A DNA stretch of 64,000 nt. It comes from Nitrosococcus watsonii C-113. GTDB taxonomy: Bacteria; Pseudomonadota; Gammaproteobacteria; Nitrosococcales; Nitrosococcaceae. The stretch covers positions 929,001 to 993,000 of the forward strand of contig NC_014315.1 of NCBI RefSeq assembly GCF_000143085.1, given 5' to 3'. Under the pieces are notes generated by a model. It did not search any database, was not told where the DNA came from, and saw only the letters and a program-made list of their open reading frames with translations. This document shows, piece by piece, positions 34,830-44,459 of this stretch. Numbering within the stretch: position 1 is the stretch's first letter; each line of letters begins with the position of its first letter. The position numbers and the translations under genes are program-made.

Positions 34830-35345
34830 ATGGCTGAAAGCGATACCTTGGATGCGGAAACCGGGAATGGTGGAGGCTCCAAAAAATCCCTGATTATTCT
34901 CATTTGCGCCTTGCTTATCCTCCTGATAATAGCGGTGGCGGGGGCTTTGTACCTAACTGGCGTGATAGGCCCGCAGGTGGCTACTAACGAGGTTTCCGCA
35001 GCCGCTAAGGTATCTAGCCAGCCCGCTATCTATCATTCTCTAGACCCTGTTTTCGTCGTTAATTTCCAGCACCAAAGCCAGCACCGGATACGCTTTCTCC
35101 AGACTAAAATGGAGGCTATGGCTCGCGATCAAGAAGTCATTGATGCGTTGAAAACGCACATGCCTGCTATTCGTAATACGCTGCTGCTTCTACTTAGCCA
35201 ACAGGACTACGAAACGGTGCGTACCCTGGAGGGTAAAGAACGGCTGCGGGAGGCAGCACGGGAGGAGATTAATCTAATTTTGGAGGCCCAAGCGGGCGTC
35301 TCCGGCGTGGAGGCCGTCTTTTTCACTGGCTTCGTAATGCAGTAA
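34830..35345 (+). CDS. fliL: flagellar basal body-associated protein FliL
   Basis: A 171-residue single-pass membrane protein. A short cytoplasmic N-terminus (acidic, Gly-rich) is followed by a helix (SLIILICALLILLIIAVAGALYL) and a periplasmic FliL domain: YHSLDPVFVVNF, IRFLQTKMEAMARD, MPAIRNTLLLLLSQQDYETVRTLEGKERLREAAREEIN, ending GVEAVFFTGFVMQ, the conserved FliL tail. FliL surrounds the stator-rotor interface and supports motor torque. It is the first gene of the late flagellar operon, behind a sigma-54-type promoter, and fliM follows after four bases. Confidence 0.95.
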   Translation: MAESDTLDAETGNGGGSKKSLIILICALLILLIIAVAGALYLTGVIGPQVATNEVSAAAKVSSQPAIYHSLDPVFVVNFQHQSQHRIRFLQTKMEAMARDQEVIDALKTHMPAIRNTLLLLLSQQDYETVRTLEGKERLREAAREEINLILEAQAGVSGVEAVFFTGFVMQ

Positions 35346-35349
35346 AGCC

Positions 35350-36360
35350 ATGGCTGCTACTGATATTCTTTCCCAAGATGAAGTGGATGCCTTGCTTTCC
35401 GGTATTGCCGGTGGTGGGGGTGAAGACGACCCACGGGTTCTGGGACATGAAAAGACGATTCGTCCTTACGATTTTAGCAGTGAAGACCGTATCGCTAGGG
35501 CTTATGTTCCCCTGTTGGAAATGATTAACGAGCGTTTTGCACGCCAATTTCGCCTCAGTTTATTTAACCTGTTGCGGCGGGCGACCGAGGTTACGGTGGG
35601 AGGAGTGCAGGTGCTCAAGTTTTCTGAGTATCTTCATACCCTCTTTATGCCTACCAGCTTAAATCTAGTGCAGATACATCCTCTCCGGGGGGCGGGCTTG
35701 TTCGTATTTGATCCTAAATTGGTATTTATGCTGGTAGATCGGTATTTCGGCGGTTCTGGGGAATTTTATAATCGCCTTGAAAACCGTGAATTTACCCCTA
35801 CCGAGATGCATATTATCCAGTTGGTTTTAGAAAGAACCTTTACTGATCTAAAGCAGGCTTGGGAGCCGGTGCTGGCAATAAATTTTGAGTATTTACAGAC
35901 GGAGTTTAATCCCCGGCTTGCCACCATTGCTAGCCCCAGTGAGATAGTAGTGGTTTCCACCTTTCATGTGGAGTTTGAGGGAGGGGGCGGAGAATTTCAC
36001 ATCGCCTTGCCCTATACCCTACTGGAGCCTGTGCGTGAACTACTAGATACTGGAAAAAAAGATGATTTCACTCAGGCAGATGGTGGCTGGAATCAGGCTC
36101 TAAGGAAAAATGTTTCGGATGCCGAAGTAGAATTGTCCTGTACCTTAACGGAAATCCGGCTTTCCTTAAAGGAGGTATTAGCGCTCAAGTCGGGAGATAT
36201 CTTACCCATTGAACTGCCGTCCACCGTCACCGCCCTTGCCGATGGTGTTCCCGTATTCCGGGTCCGCTATGGGATTCACAATAGTAGTCGCGCTCTAAAA
36301 GTAGTAGAGCGTCTACTTTCTCCTGAGTCGTTTACTGAAAAATTATCCACTGAATTATAG
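35350..36360 (+). CDS. fliM: flagellar motor switch protein FliM
   Basis: A 336-residue C-ring protein. The N-terminal ATDILSQDEVDALLSGI is the CheY-binding and start motif of FliM. The middle domain (CheC-like) contains FARQFRLSLFNLLRRATEVTV and GAGLFVFDPKLVFMLVDRYFGGSG. The C-terminal SpoA domain runs from about residue 255 (VELSCTLTEIRLSLKEVLALKSGDILPIELP) to the end. FliM binds phospho-CheY and sets the direction of rotation. The intact CheY-binding motif indicates a chemotaxis system somewhere in the genome, although none is encoded in this operon. Confidence 0.97.
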   Translation: MAATDILSQDEVDALLSGIAGGGGEDDPRVLGHEKTIRPYDFSSEDRIARAYVPLLEMINERFARQFRLSLFNLLRRATEVTVGGVQVLKFSEYLHTLFMPTSLNLVQIHPLRGAGLFVFDPKLVFMLVDRYFGGSGEFYNRLENREFTPTEMHIIQLVLERTFTDLKQAWEPVLAINFEYLQTEFNPRLATIASPSEIVVVSTFHVEFEGGGGEFHIALPYTLLEPVRELLDTGKKDDFTQADGGWNQALRKNVSDAEVELSCTLTEIRLSLKEVLALKSGDILPIELPSTVTALADGVPVFRVRYGIHNSSRALKVVERLLSPESFTEKLSTEL

Positions 36361-36379
36361 ATCCTTATAAGGTTTATCT

Positions 36380-36841
36380 ATGAGTTCCCATCATAAAAAT
36401 CAAGATTCCGTAGCAGTTGATGAATGGGCGGATGCGCCGTCCCAGTCACAAGTTGGCGAGTTGGACTCCGGGCAGGAGGAAAAGGTTACTTCCGAGGTCA
36501 AGAAAGAAGAAGTCGCCTCGATGTCGGGCCCCCAGGCGGTATTAGAAGAGCTGGAAGCCGATCCGGGAAATGTTACCAAGGATATCAATTTAGAACTTAT
36601 TTTGGATATCCCGGTAACCATGGCCATGGAGATTGGACGCACCAGAATTAGCATCCGGAATTTACTGCAATTAAACCAGGGTTCGGTGGTAGAGCTTGAT
36701 CGGCTTGCCGGAGAGCCTTTAGACGTTTTAGTCAACGGATGCTTGATTGCCCATGGTGAATTGGTGGTAGTGAATGAGAAATTTGGCATTCGCCTGACCG
36801 ATGTAATCAGCGCCCCAGAACGGGTTAAGAGGCTCAAATGA
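36380..36841 (+). CDS. fliN: flagellar motor switch protein FliN
   Basis: A 153-residue C-ring protein. The first 65 residues are a low-complexity acidic lead (SQSQVGELDSGQEEKVTSEVKKEE). The SpoA domain follows: LELILDIPVTMAMEIGRTRISIRNLLQLNQGSVVELDRLAGEPLDVLVNGCLIAHGELVVVNEKFGIRLTDVIS, highly conserved in FliN. AAGG stands seven bases before the ATG. FliN forms the lower ring of the switch complex and docks FliH. The fliO start overlaps its stop by four bases. Confidence 0.97.
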   Translation: MSSHHKNQDSVAVDEWADAPSQSQVGELDSGQEEKVTSEVKKEEVASMSGPQAVLEELEADPGNVTKDINLELILDIPVTMAMEIGRTRISIRNLLQLNQGSVVELDRLAGEPLDVLVNGCLIAHGELVVVNEKFGIRLTDVISAPERVKRLK

Positions 36842-37329
36842 ATAAGTCTCCTTATGCTTTTATGGCTGTTATTTTTTTGCTATCGGTGTTTTCCGGTCAG
36901 GTCGCTCTAGCTACGGGAAGCCCCGCCCAAACCCGGCCGCTCCAGGGGGAGGAAGTTCCGGGAGGGTTCGTTCAAGCCCCCAATATTCCTGCTTCAGCGA
37001 TTGCTACGGGAGAGGTACTCCAAATGATGATAGCCCTTGTCTTGGTGCTTGGCGCTATTGTTTTGGTGATGTGGCTGCTGCGCCGTGTCCAGGGTTTACA
37101 ACGTAACAATGGAACTGACTTGCGGATTCTGGGAGGCGTGTCCCTTGGAACGCGGGAGCGGGCGGTGCTTGTTCAGGTAGGGGAGCAACAACTACTTGTG
37201 GGGGTTTGTTCAGGGCAGATCCGGACTTTGCATGTGCTAGAGACACCGGTTGCCGTGCCCCAGAAGCCGTTAAAAAACCCTTTTTCTCAGCACTTGAGTA
37301 CTGTACTCAAACGGGGGGAGTCGCCATGA
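36838..37329 (+). CDS. fliO: flagellar biosynthesis protein FliO
   Basis: A 163-residue protein with an N-terminal signal-like hydrophobic segment ([18 protein letters not shown]), a periplasmic piece, a transmembrane helix ([26 protein letters not shown]) and a cytoplasmic domain with the FliO pattern [40 protein letters not shown]. FliO assists assembly of the FliP ring of the export gate. The gene overlaps fliN and fliP by four bases each, showing translational coupling. Confidence 0.93.
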   Translation: MNKSPYAFMAVIFLLSVFSGQVALATGSPAQTRPLQGEEVPGGFVQAPNIPASAIATGEVLQMMIALVLVLGAIVLVMWLLRRVQGLQRNNGTDLRILGGVSLGTRERAVLVQVGEQQLLVGVCSGQIRTLHVLETPVAVPQKPLKNPFSQHLSTVLKRGESP

Positions 37330-38114
37330 GCAGGCTGATGCGGCGGCTAAAATTATCTTGCCACCAGGGAGCGTGGTATTGGCTATTGCCTGGCTTGCTC
37401 CTGCTGCCCGTAGCCACAGGCTGGGCCGCGCCAGGTGTTCCCGCGCTGGCGGTAACGGCGGATGGGAATGGCGAGCAAACCTATACCGTGACCTTGCAAA
37501 TCCTGGGGCTTATGACAGTTTTAACCTTGCTGCCGGCAGCAGTGATGGTTATGACCTCCTTCACGCGCATTATCGTGGTGTTTTCCATCCTGCGCCAAGC
37601 GCTGGGATTGGCCCAGACTCCCTCTAGTCAAATTTTGATTGGACTTGCCCTATTTTTGACCTTTTTTATTATGAGCCCAGTGTTGGATAAAGCCTATCAG
37701 GAAGGGGTAAAACCTTATTTTCAAGAAGAAATCTCCGTGGCCGATGCCCTGGCGCGAGTACGAGAGCCCTTTCACCACTTTATGATAGCCCAGACCCGGG
37801 AAACCGACCTTAAACTTTTTGCGGAGATCTCTGGACGGGAAGCGTTCGAGTCTCCTGAGCAGGTACCCTTTTCTTTATTGGTGCCCGCCTTTATTACCAG
37901 CGAGCTTAAAACAGCTTTTCAGATTGGCTTCTTATTATTTATCCCCTTTCTCATTATTGATCTTGTGGTGGCAAGTGTATTAATGGCGATGGGTATGATG
38001 ATGCTTTCTCCCATGCTGGTATCGCTCCCCTTTAAACTCCTTCTTTTTGTTCTCATCGACGGTTGGTCCCTGCTGATGGGTACCTTAGCCTCAAGCTTTT
38101 ATGTAGCCTCATGA
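37326..38114 (+). CDS. fliP: flagellar export gate protein FliP
   Basis: A 262-residue core protein of the flagellar type III export gate. A cleavable signal ([18 protein letters not shown]) is followed by [68 protein letters not shown], the signature of FliP, and the C-terminal helices ([30 protein letters not shown]). The ATG at 37326 is the start: it overlaps the fliO stop (ATGA) and gives the normal signal. An upstream start would run 120 bases into fliO. Confidence 0.97.
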   Translation: MSRLMRRLKLSCHQGAWYWLLPGLLLLPVATGWAAPGVPALAVTADGNGEQTYTVTLQILGLMTVLTLLPAAVMVMTSFTRIIVVFSILRQALGLAQTPSSQILIGLALFLTFFIMSPVLDKAYQEGVKPYFQEEISVADALARVREPFHHFMIAQTRETDLKLFAEISGREAFESPEQVPFSLLVPAFITSELKTAFQIGFLLFIPFLIIDLVVASVLMAMGMMMLSPMLVSLPFKLLLFVLIDGWSLLMGTLASSFYVAS

Positions 38115-38380
38115 CTGCAGATATCGTCCTTTCCCTTCTTCGCCATAGTCTAGAGTTGCTTGCCTTATTGCTGGCTGTTCTCTTATTGCCTTCCTTAGCC
38201 GTAGGCGTCTTGGTGAGCATGTTTCAGGCAGCTACCCAAATCAACGAAATGACTTTGAGTTTTATTCCTAAACTCTTAGCCGTGTTACTTACGCTTGGCC
38301 TCGCTGGTCCTTGGATGTTGCAGTTAGTGTTGGATCACAGCCGGCAAATTTTTGAGAATATTCCCACGCTTATCGGGTAA
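38111..38380 (+). CDS. fliQ: flagellar export gate protein FliQ
   Basis: A protein of 89 residues with two membrane helices, as expected for Fli[61 protein letters not shown]. The QAATQINE loop is the family signature. The ATG at 38111 overlaps the fliP stop. Part of the FliP5Q4R1 export gate. Confidence 0.96.
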   Translation: MTADIVLSLLRHSLELLALLLAVLLLPSLAVGVLVSMFQAATQINEMTLSFIPKLLAVLLTLGLAGPWMLQLVLDHSRQIFENIPTLIG

Positions 38381-38382
38381 GC

Positions 38383-39171
38383 ATGGATTTTACCAGCAGT
38401 GAGTTAAATCAACTGATCAGCGCTTATCTGTGGCCCTTTTGCCGTATCGGGGCACTATTGATGGCGATGCCACTCTTTGGCAGCAAGGTCGTCCCAGTGC
38501 GGATACGCTTAATGCTTGCCCTTGCGCTCACCGTTGTGATTGCACCTGTAATCCCGGCCACTTCAGTAGCTGCTTTAAGCGTGGAGGGAGGGTTGTTGGT
38601 GATGCAACAGTTCCTAATTGGGCTTGCCATGACCTTGGTCTTACAGATGGTATTTCAGGCTTTTGCCATAGGGGGGCAAATCGTGGCTACCCAGATGGGA
38701 TTGGGCTTCGCTTCCTTGATGGATCCTCAGAATGGAGTGGCGGTTTCCATGATCTCGCAACTTTATACTATTCTTATTACCTTGGTTTTTCTGGGATTAA
38801 ATGGCCATTTAGTGGTCATTCAAGTGTTAGCGGAGAGTTTTTATATCCTTCCTTTGGGTGTGGAGGGGGCAAGTCTAGGGAGCTTTTGGCAATTGGCGGG
38901 AGGGGGAAGCTGGATGCTTGCCGGGAGCGTGTTAATCGCTTTGCCAGCCATTGGAGCGTTGTCGTTAGTTAATTTGACTTTCGGTGTGATGTCCCGTGCC
39001 GCGCCTCAACTTAATCCCTTTTCCATTGGTTTTCCCCTCACCCTCCTTTTGGGATTTTGGGTGCTTTTATTTACCTTGCCCAATGCTCCAAGTCATTTAG
39101 TCAATCTCACCGATACCGCTTTAACGCTTATCCGCGCTTGGTTAGAGGAAGGGAATAATGGCCGACTCTAG
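38383..39171 (+). CDS. fliR: flagellar export gate protein FliR
   Basis: A 262-residue membrane protein with about six helices. Family motifs include LMAMPLFGSKVVPVRIRLMLALALTVVIAPVIP, FQAFAIGGQIVATQMGLGFASLMDPQNGV and NLTFGVMSRAAPQLNPFSIGFPLTLLLGFWVL. It completes the export gate core with FliP and FliQ. The gene starts two bases after fliQ, and flhB begins within its last 14 bases. Confidence 0.96.
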   Translation: MDFTSSELNQLISAYLWPFCRIGALLMAMPLFGSKVVPVRIRLMLALALTVVIAPVIPATSVAALSVEGGLLVMQQFLIGLAMTLVLQMVFQAFAIGGQIVATQMGLGFASLMDPQNGVAVSMISQLYTILITLVFLGLNGHLVVIQVLAESFYILPLGVEGASLGSFWQLAGGGSWMLAGSVLIALPAIGALSLVNLTFGVMSRAAPQLNPFSIGFPLTLLLGFWVLLFTLPNAPSHLVNLTDTALTLIRAWLEEGNNGRL

Positions 39172-40291
39172 CGCCCAGGAGCGCACAGAACAGCCGACTG
39201 CAAAGCGCCAGGAGGATGCTCGAAAAAAAGGCCAGGTTCCCCGTTCACGGGAACTTAGCACCACAGTTTTGCTGCTGAGTTCTGCTCTAGGGCTGGTGTT
39301 GGTAGGGGAGTCTTTGTTGCAGGGGTTAGCTGATCTGATGCGGCAAGGTTTGCAGTTGGAGCGCGCCCAAATTTTCGAGCCGAAGGCTGTTATTTTACAA
39401 TTCCAGTGGGGAGTAGGGGAAGCGGTCAAAATAATAACGCCTTTTTTGGCTTTAACACTGATAGCGGCGTTGGCCGCCCCTCTTTTAATGGGGGGTTGGA
39501 GTGTTAGTGCTCAGTCCTTGGGTTTTAAGTGGGAGAAATTAAATCCGGCCAAGGGCATGAAGCGAATTTTCGGCCCTCAAGGCGGCATGGAGCTACTCAA
39601 GGCACTGATTAAATTCCTGCTTCTAAGTGGTGTGGCTTGTCTGCTGTTTTGGCTTTTTAGTTCCGATTTGATGGCCTTGGGAAGGCAACCGTTTGTTCCC
39701 GCCGTATTTCAACTAGCCCACTTGATGGGATGGAGTTTAGTGGGCCTTTCAGCCAGTCTTGCGCTTATCGCGGTGATCGATGCTCCCTTCCAAAGCTGGA
39801 ATCATATCCGTCAGCTTAAGATGACCCGGCAGGAGGTCAAGGAGGAACATAAAGAAACCGATGGCAACCCGGAGCTCAAGGGACGGATTCGCCGTGTTCA
39901 GCGGGAAATAGCAAGCCGCCGCATGATGGCAGCGGTGCCCCAGGCCGATGTGGTGGTGGTCAACCCTACCCATTACGCGGTAGCCCTGAATTATGAGCAA
40001 GATAAACAGGGTGCTCCACGAGTAGTTGCTAAAGGGGTTGATCAGGTGGCCCTTAAAATTCGAACGGTAGCGGCAGGTAATAACGTACCCGTACTCTCCG
40101 CACCGGCTTTAAGCCGCGCCATTTACCACAGTACCGAGCTAGACCAAGAAATTCCTGCCGGACTTTACCGTGCTGTGGCGCAGGTGCTGGCTTACGTCTT
40201 GCAACTGCGCCAGTACCAACGCCGGGGTGGTCCCCGACCCCAACCTATTCCAAATGAACTTCCGATTCCTGAAGACTTGAGGCGGGATTGA
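39158..40291 (+). CDS. flhB: flagellar export substrate-switch protein FlhB
   Basis: A 377-residue protein. The conserved lead SSAQERTEQPTAKRQEDARKKGQVPRSREL is followed by four membrane helices and a cytoplasmic domain. The self-cleavage site NPTH lies at residues 269-272 (VVVVNPTHYAVALNYE), so the autocleaving substrate switch from hook to filament export should work. The start overlaps fliR by 14 bases. flhA follows after four bases. The basic tail (residues 350-377, Arg/Pro-rich) is short but normal. Confidence 0.97.
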   Translation: MADSSAQERTEQPTAKRQEDARKKGQVPRSRELSTTVLLLSSALGLVLVGESLLQGLADLMRQGLQLERAQIFEPKAVILQFQWGVGEAVKIITPFLALTLIAALAAPLLMGGWSVSAQSLGFKWEKLNPAKGMKRIFGPQGGMELLKALIKFLLLSGVACLLFWLFSSDLMALGRQPFVPAVFQLAHLMGWSLVGLSASLALIAVIDAPFQSWNHIRQLKMTRQEVKEEHKETDGNPELKGRIRRVQREIASRRMMAAVPQADVVVVNPTHYAVALNYEQDKQGAPRVVAKGVDQVALKIRTVAAGNNVPVLSAPALSRAIYHSTELDQEIPAGLYRAVAQVLAYVLQLRQYQRRGGPRPQPIPNELPIPEDLRRD

Positions 40292-40295
40292 TATT

Positions 40296-42368
40296 ATGAA
40301 TACTGCTGCTGTTCGCGGACACCTGCGCGAGGCGGGCCGTAATGGTCTAGGCGCGCCCATATTATTGCTTCTGATGCTTGCCATGATGGTGTTGCCGTTA
40401 CCGGCGGCGCTCCTTGATCTGCTGTTTACTTTCAACATCTCGCTGGCTTTGGTGGTTCTGTTAGCCGGAGTTTATGCTCGCCGGCCCCTGGATTTTTCTT
40501 CTTTTCCCACGATACTTTTGCTTGCCACTTTAATGCGGTTGGCCCTGAACGTGGCCTCCACCCGGGTGGTATTGCTAGAAGGACATACAGGTTCGGATGC
40601 GGCTGGTAAGGTTATTCAAGCCTTTGGCGAATTCGTAATTGGCGGGAATTACGCCGTTGGCTTGGTGGTCTTTTTGATCTTGGTCATTATCAATTTTGTG
40701 GTGGTGACCAAAGGGGCAACCCGTATCTCCGAGGTGAGCGCCCGGTTTACCTTGGACGCCATGCCTGGCAAGCAGATGGCCATCGATGCGGATTTGAATG
40801 CCGGCCTGATCGATCAAGAAGAAGCCCGCCTTCGGCGCGAGGAAGTTGTGCAGGAGGCGGATTTTTATGGCTCCATGGATGGCGCCGGCAAGTTTGTTCG
40901 CGGCGATGCCGTTGCTGGCATTTTGATTTTGCTGATTAATGTTGTGGGAGGGCTTGCGGTGGGCCTCTTGCAGCATGATCTTTCTTTTAGCGAAGCCGCC
41001 CGGAATTATACTCTACTGGCCATTGGCGACGGCTTGGTTGCCCAGATTCCTTCCTTGGTGTTATCTACTGCCGCGGGTATTCTGGTGACCCGGGTTTCCC
41101 ATGCGCAAGATATGGGCAACCAAATCTTGGCCCAATTATTCAAGAATCCTAAATCATTGGCGGTGGTCACCGTTGTGCTGGGAAGCATGGGACTTATTCC
41201 TGGAATGCCTAATCTGGCTTTCCTGGGGTTGGCTTTGCTCTGCGGCTTTGGAGTTTGGTGGTTGAGCAAGCGGCAGAAAGCGGAAGCGGCTCCCCCTCCT
41301 CCTATGGTTGCTCCCTCGGAAACGCCGGAACTGTCCTGGGAGGATATTCCGCCCGTGGATCCCATCGGCCTTGAAGTTGGCTATCGCTTGATTCCCTTGG
41401 TAGACAAGGCTCAAGGGGGGCAGTTGATGGGACGTATCAAAGGGGTGCGGAAAAAGCTCTCCCAGGATTGGGGTTTTCTGATTCCGCCCGTCCATATTCG
41501 CGACAATTTGAATATAGCGCCTATTGCCTATCGAATAACCTTATTTGGGGTCACGGTGGGGGAGGCAGAAGTTTTTCCCGAACGGGAGATGGCGATTAAC
41601 CCGGGTCAGGTTTTTGGCAAGGTGGAGGGAACCCCGGCCCAGGACCCAGCATTTGGCCTAGAAGCCCTATGGATTGAACTAGCCCAGCGGGAACAGGCTC
41701 AGATGCATGGCTATACGGTCGTGGATGCCGGTACGGTAATCGCTACCCACTTAAGTCAAATTCTGCAAACCCATGCTCATGAATTATTGGGCCGGGAGGA
41801 AGTGCAGAAGCTGCTAGAAAATTTGGCTAAAACGGCACCCAAGCTGGTTGAAGGACTGGTTCCAGAGATCTTGCCATTGAGTATCGTGCAAAAGGTACTG
41901 CAACAGTTGCTGGAGGGGGGCGTTCCTATCCGTGATATGCGCACCATCGTCGAATCTTTGACGGAGCATGGACTGCGAAGTCAAGACCCCGCCATCTTGA
42001 CAGCCATGGTCCGCATTGCCCTAGGCCGATTTATTACCCAATGTTTCAATGGCTTAGAAAAAGAACTCCAGGTTATTTCCATATCTCCTGCCCTGGAACA
42101 ATTATTGCTTTCGTCTTTACAGACAGCTAATGAAGGGGGAGGACTGAATATGGAACCGGGTTTAGCAGAAAAATTGCACCTTACGCTGAGAGACAGCGCC
42201 CAGCGACAAGAGGCGGCTGGAAAGCCGGCTATTTTATTAGTTCAGGGCGTATTAAGGCCCTGGCTCGCACGCTTTGTCCGGCACGCTATCCCTGAGCTTA
42301 AAGTGTTGTCCTATAACGAGATACCGGAAGATAAACAGGTGCGTATCGTCGCCAGTGTGGGCAATTAA
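40296..42368 (+). CDS. flhA: flagellar export protein FlhA
   Basis: A 690-residue protein, typical length. The N-terminal half has about eight helices, with LPAALLDLLFTFNISLALVVLLAGVY, FSSFPTILLLATLMRLALNVASTRVVLLEGH and the FHIPEP region FVVVTKGATRISEVSARFTLDAMPGKQMAIDADLNAGLI. The cytoplasmic half (from about 325) binds export chaperones and forms the nonameric ring; it starts with a Pro-rich linker (APPPPMVAPSETPE). It overlaps flhF by one base. FlhA couples the proton motive force to export. Confidence 0.97.
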   Translation: MNTAAVRGHLREAGRNGLGAPILLLLMLAMMVLPLPAALLDLLFTFNISLALVVLLAGVYARRPLDFSSFPTILLLATLMRLALNVASTRVVLLEGHTGSDAAGKVIQAFGEFVIGGNYAVGLVVFLILVIINFVVVTKGATRISEVSARFTLDAMPGKQMAIDADLNAGLIDQEEARLRREEVVQEADFYGSMDGAGKFVRGDAVAGILILLINVVGGLAVGLLQHDLSFSEAARNYTLLAIGDGLVAQIPSLVLSTAAGILVTRVSHAQDMGNQILAQLFKNPKSLAVVTVVLGSMGLIPGMPNLAFLGLALLCGFGVWWLSKRQKAEAAPPPPMVAPSETPELSWEDIPPVDPIGLEVGYRLIPLVDKAQGGQLMGRIKGVRKKLSQDWGFLIPPVHIRDNLNIAPIAYRITLFGVTVGEAEVFPEREMAINPGQVFGKVEGTPAQDPAFGLEALWIELAQREQAQMHGYTVVDAGTVIATHLSQILQTHAHELLGREEVQKLLENLAKTAPKLVEGLVPEILPLSIVQKVLQQLLEGGVPIRDMRTIVESLTEHGLRSQDPAILTAMVRIALGRFITQCFNGLEKELQVISISPALEQLLLSSLQTANEGGGLNMEPGLAEKLHLTLRDSAQRQEAAGKPAILLVQGVLRPWLARFVRHAIPELKVLSYNEIPEDKQVRIVASVGN

Positions 42369-43549
42369 TGAAAATCAGGCGGTTTACGGCTCCGGATGTG
42401 CGTCAAGCTATCCGGCAGGTACGGGAGGCGATGGGAGCAGATGCCGTCATCTTATCCAATCGCCCGGTTGGAGAGGGTGTGGAGATTGTTGCTGCCACGG
42501 ATTATGAAGACACTGCGCCCAAGCAAGCTCTGGATGCTCAGCGCCACGATGGGGCGGAGCCTCTGCCAGAAAAAAGAACCTCTTTTGCAGCCCAGAACGG
42601 CGGGTCTCAGGAGCCAATTCTCCTCGAGATGCGCCAAGAGATGAAAAATTTACGCAATCTAGTAGAAACACAGTTATCGGATCTCGCATGGGGTGAAATG
42701 GGACGCCGCAATCCTTCTAAGGCGCAACTGCTCCGTCGATTAATGAACTTGGATCTAGCTTCCGATCTTTGCCAACAATTGGTTGCTCAGGTGAATAATG
42801 AAGGTGCTCCCCATCAAATTTGGCAGCAGGCATTGAAGGGATTGACTGACCTCATTCCTATTGCTAACGATGATATTTTGTCCGATGGCGGCATCATCGC
42901 CCTTGTGGGTCCGACGGGTGTGGGAAAAACTACCAGCGTGGCCAAGCTCGCGGCGCGCTTTGCCCTTTGCCATGGCCTCCATAGTGTTGCTCTGGTGACT
43001 ACTGATTGTTTCCGCATCGGCGCCCAGGAGCAGTTGCATACCTATGGCCGCATTCTAGGTATTCCAGTCAAGGTGGCCCATGACCGGCAGACATTACAGG
43101 AAACCTTGGAATATTTGGCGGATCGGCGATTAGTGCTTATTGACACGGCAGGTATGAGCCAGCGGGATATGCACCTTACCGAGCAATTTTCCATGCTTGC
43201 GGGCGGTACCCTAGCAATCAGGAACTACCTAGTGCTCTCCGCCGCTACCCAATTCTCGGTGCTAGATGAAGTAGTACGGAAATTCAATCGGATAGATCTT
43301 GCTGGCTGTATTCTTACCAAACTTGATGAGGCAGCCAGCCTCGGCGGAATGGTGTCCACTGCTATTCGTCATCATTTACCTTTAGCCTATGTCTGCAATG
43401 GACAGCGGGTGCCGGAGGATTTTGCTCCAGCTTGCGCCCAAAATGTTGTTCATTTACTCAGCGAATATGCTCATGAGAAGGAGAAGGGATTAGCAGATAA
43501 GGTTTTGGCTCAAACTTCTAGCAGGGCTGGCGCTTATGCTCATGTCTGA
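42368..43549 (+). CDS. flhF: SRP-like GTPase FlhF, polar flagellum placement
   Basis: A 393-residue SRP-type GTPase. The N-terminal basic stretch MKIRRFTAPDVRQAIRQVREAMGADAVILSNR is characteristic. The G domain carries the P loop GPTGVGKTTSVAKLAARFAL, the G2/G3 region TTDCFRIGAQEQLHTYGRILGIPV, LVLIDTAGMSQRD and the guanine-specificity TKLDEAASLGG. FlhF marks the cell pole for flagellum assembly, which indicates a polar arrangement. The adjacent flhG overlaps its 3' end by 14 bases; together they set flagellar number and place. Confidence 0.96.
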   Translation: MKIRRFTAPDVRQAIRQVREAMGADAVILSNRPVGEGVEIVAATDYEDTAPKQALDAQRHDGAEPLPEKRTSFAAQNGGSQEPILLEMRQEMKNLRNLVETQLSDLAWGEMGRRNPSKAQLLRRLMNLDLASDLCQQLVAQVNNEGAPHQIWQQALKGLTDLIPIANDDILSDGGIIALVGPTGVGKTTSVAKLAARFALCHGLHSVALVTTDCFRIGAQEQLHTYGRILGIPVKVAHDRQTLQETLEYLADRRLVLIDTAGMSQRDMHLTEQFSMLAGGTLAIRNYLVLSAATQFSVLDEVVRKFNRIDLAGCILTKLDEAASLGGMVSTAIRHHLPLAYVCNGQRVPEDFAPACAQNVVHLLSEYAHEKEKGLADKVLAQTSSRAGAYAHV

Positions 43550-44459
43550 AGCACGAATTGATCAGGCCAGCGGCTTGCGGCAGATGGCTCATCCCGTTCG
43601 GGTAGTGGCGATTACCGGCGGTAAAGGGGGCGTTGGTAAAACCAATGTTTCAGTCAATCTAGCAGTAGCCCTGGCTAATCAAGGCCGAAAAGTGATGTTG
43701 CTAGACGCTGATTTAGGGCTAGCGAATATCGATGTGTTATTAGGGTTACAACCTGCTTATAACTTGGCCCATGTGGTTAATGGGGAATGTTCGTTAGAGG
43801 ACATTATTCTCCTTGGGCCGGCGGGAATAAAGGTTGTGCCGGCGGTTTCAGGCGCACGGGCTATGGTGTGTCTTAGTCCGGCGGAACACGCGGGTCTCGT
43901 CCATGCTTTCAGTAAACTCGGTATGGCTCTGGACGTCTTGCTAATCGATACTGCCGCTGGCATTTCTGACAGTGTGATTAGTTTTTCTCGGGCGGCTCAA
44001 GAGGTGTTGATGGTCGTTTGTGACGAGCCCGCTTCTATTACCGATGCTTATGCCTTAATCAAGATATTGAGCAGGGATCATCGACTGTATCGGTTTCATA
44101 TTCTTGCCAATATGGCTCGCAGTATTCAGGAGGGTAGGGAATTGTATGACAAGCTTGTCAAAGTCACTAACCAGTTTTTGGATGTGACATTGGAGTTTTC
44201 GGGAGTAATACCTTATGACGATTGCCTTCGTAAAGCGGTGAAAAAACAAAGCGCGGTGGTGAGTAGTTATCCCAGAAGCAAATCGGCAGTAGCTTTCATG
44301 CATTTAGCCCAGAAGACGATTCGTTGGCCAATGCGGAGAGAACCTGGAGGACATCTAGAATTTTTTGTAGAGCGCCTAGTGCAATCTAGTCTGTATGCCG
44401 TGGATGGGCCGGCTAAAGCTTATGCCGGAGATTCTTATAGTAAAGGGGAATTATCATGA
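43536..44459 (+). CDS. flhG: MinD-like ATPase FlhG (FleN), flagellar number regulator
   Basis: A 307-residue ParA/MinD-family ATPase. The deviant Walker A is in VVAITGGKGGVGKTNVSVNLAVAL, followed by VMLLDADLGLANIDVLLGL, LLIDTAAGISDSVISFSRAA and VVCDEPASITDAYALIK. It antagonises FleQ-type activators and FlhF to limit flagella to one or few. Two in-frame ATGs (43536 and 43542) are possible starts. The C-terminal 50 residues are less conserved. fliA begins four bases before its stop. Confidence 0.95.
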   Translation: MLMSEARIDQASGLRQMAHPVRVVAITGGKGGVGKTNVSVNLAVALANQGRKVMLLDADLGLANIDVLLGLQPAYNLAHVVNGECSLEDIILLGPAGIKVVPAVSGARAMVCLSPAEHAGLVHAFSKLGMALDVLLIDTAAGISDSVISFSRAAQEVLMVVCDEPASITDAYALIKILSRDHRLYRFHILANMARSIQEGRELYDKLVKVTNQFLDVTLEFSGVIPYDDCLRKAVKKQSAVVSSYPRSKSAVAFMHLAQKTIRWPMRREPGGHLEFFVERLVQSSLYAVDGPAKAYAGDSYSKGELS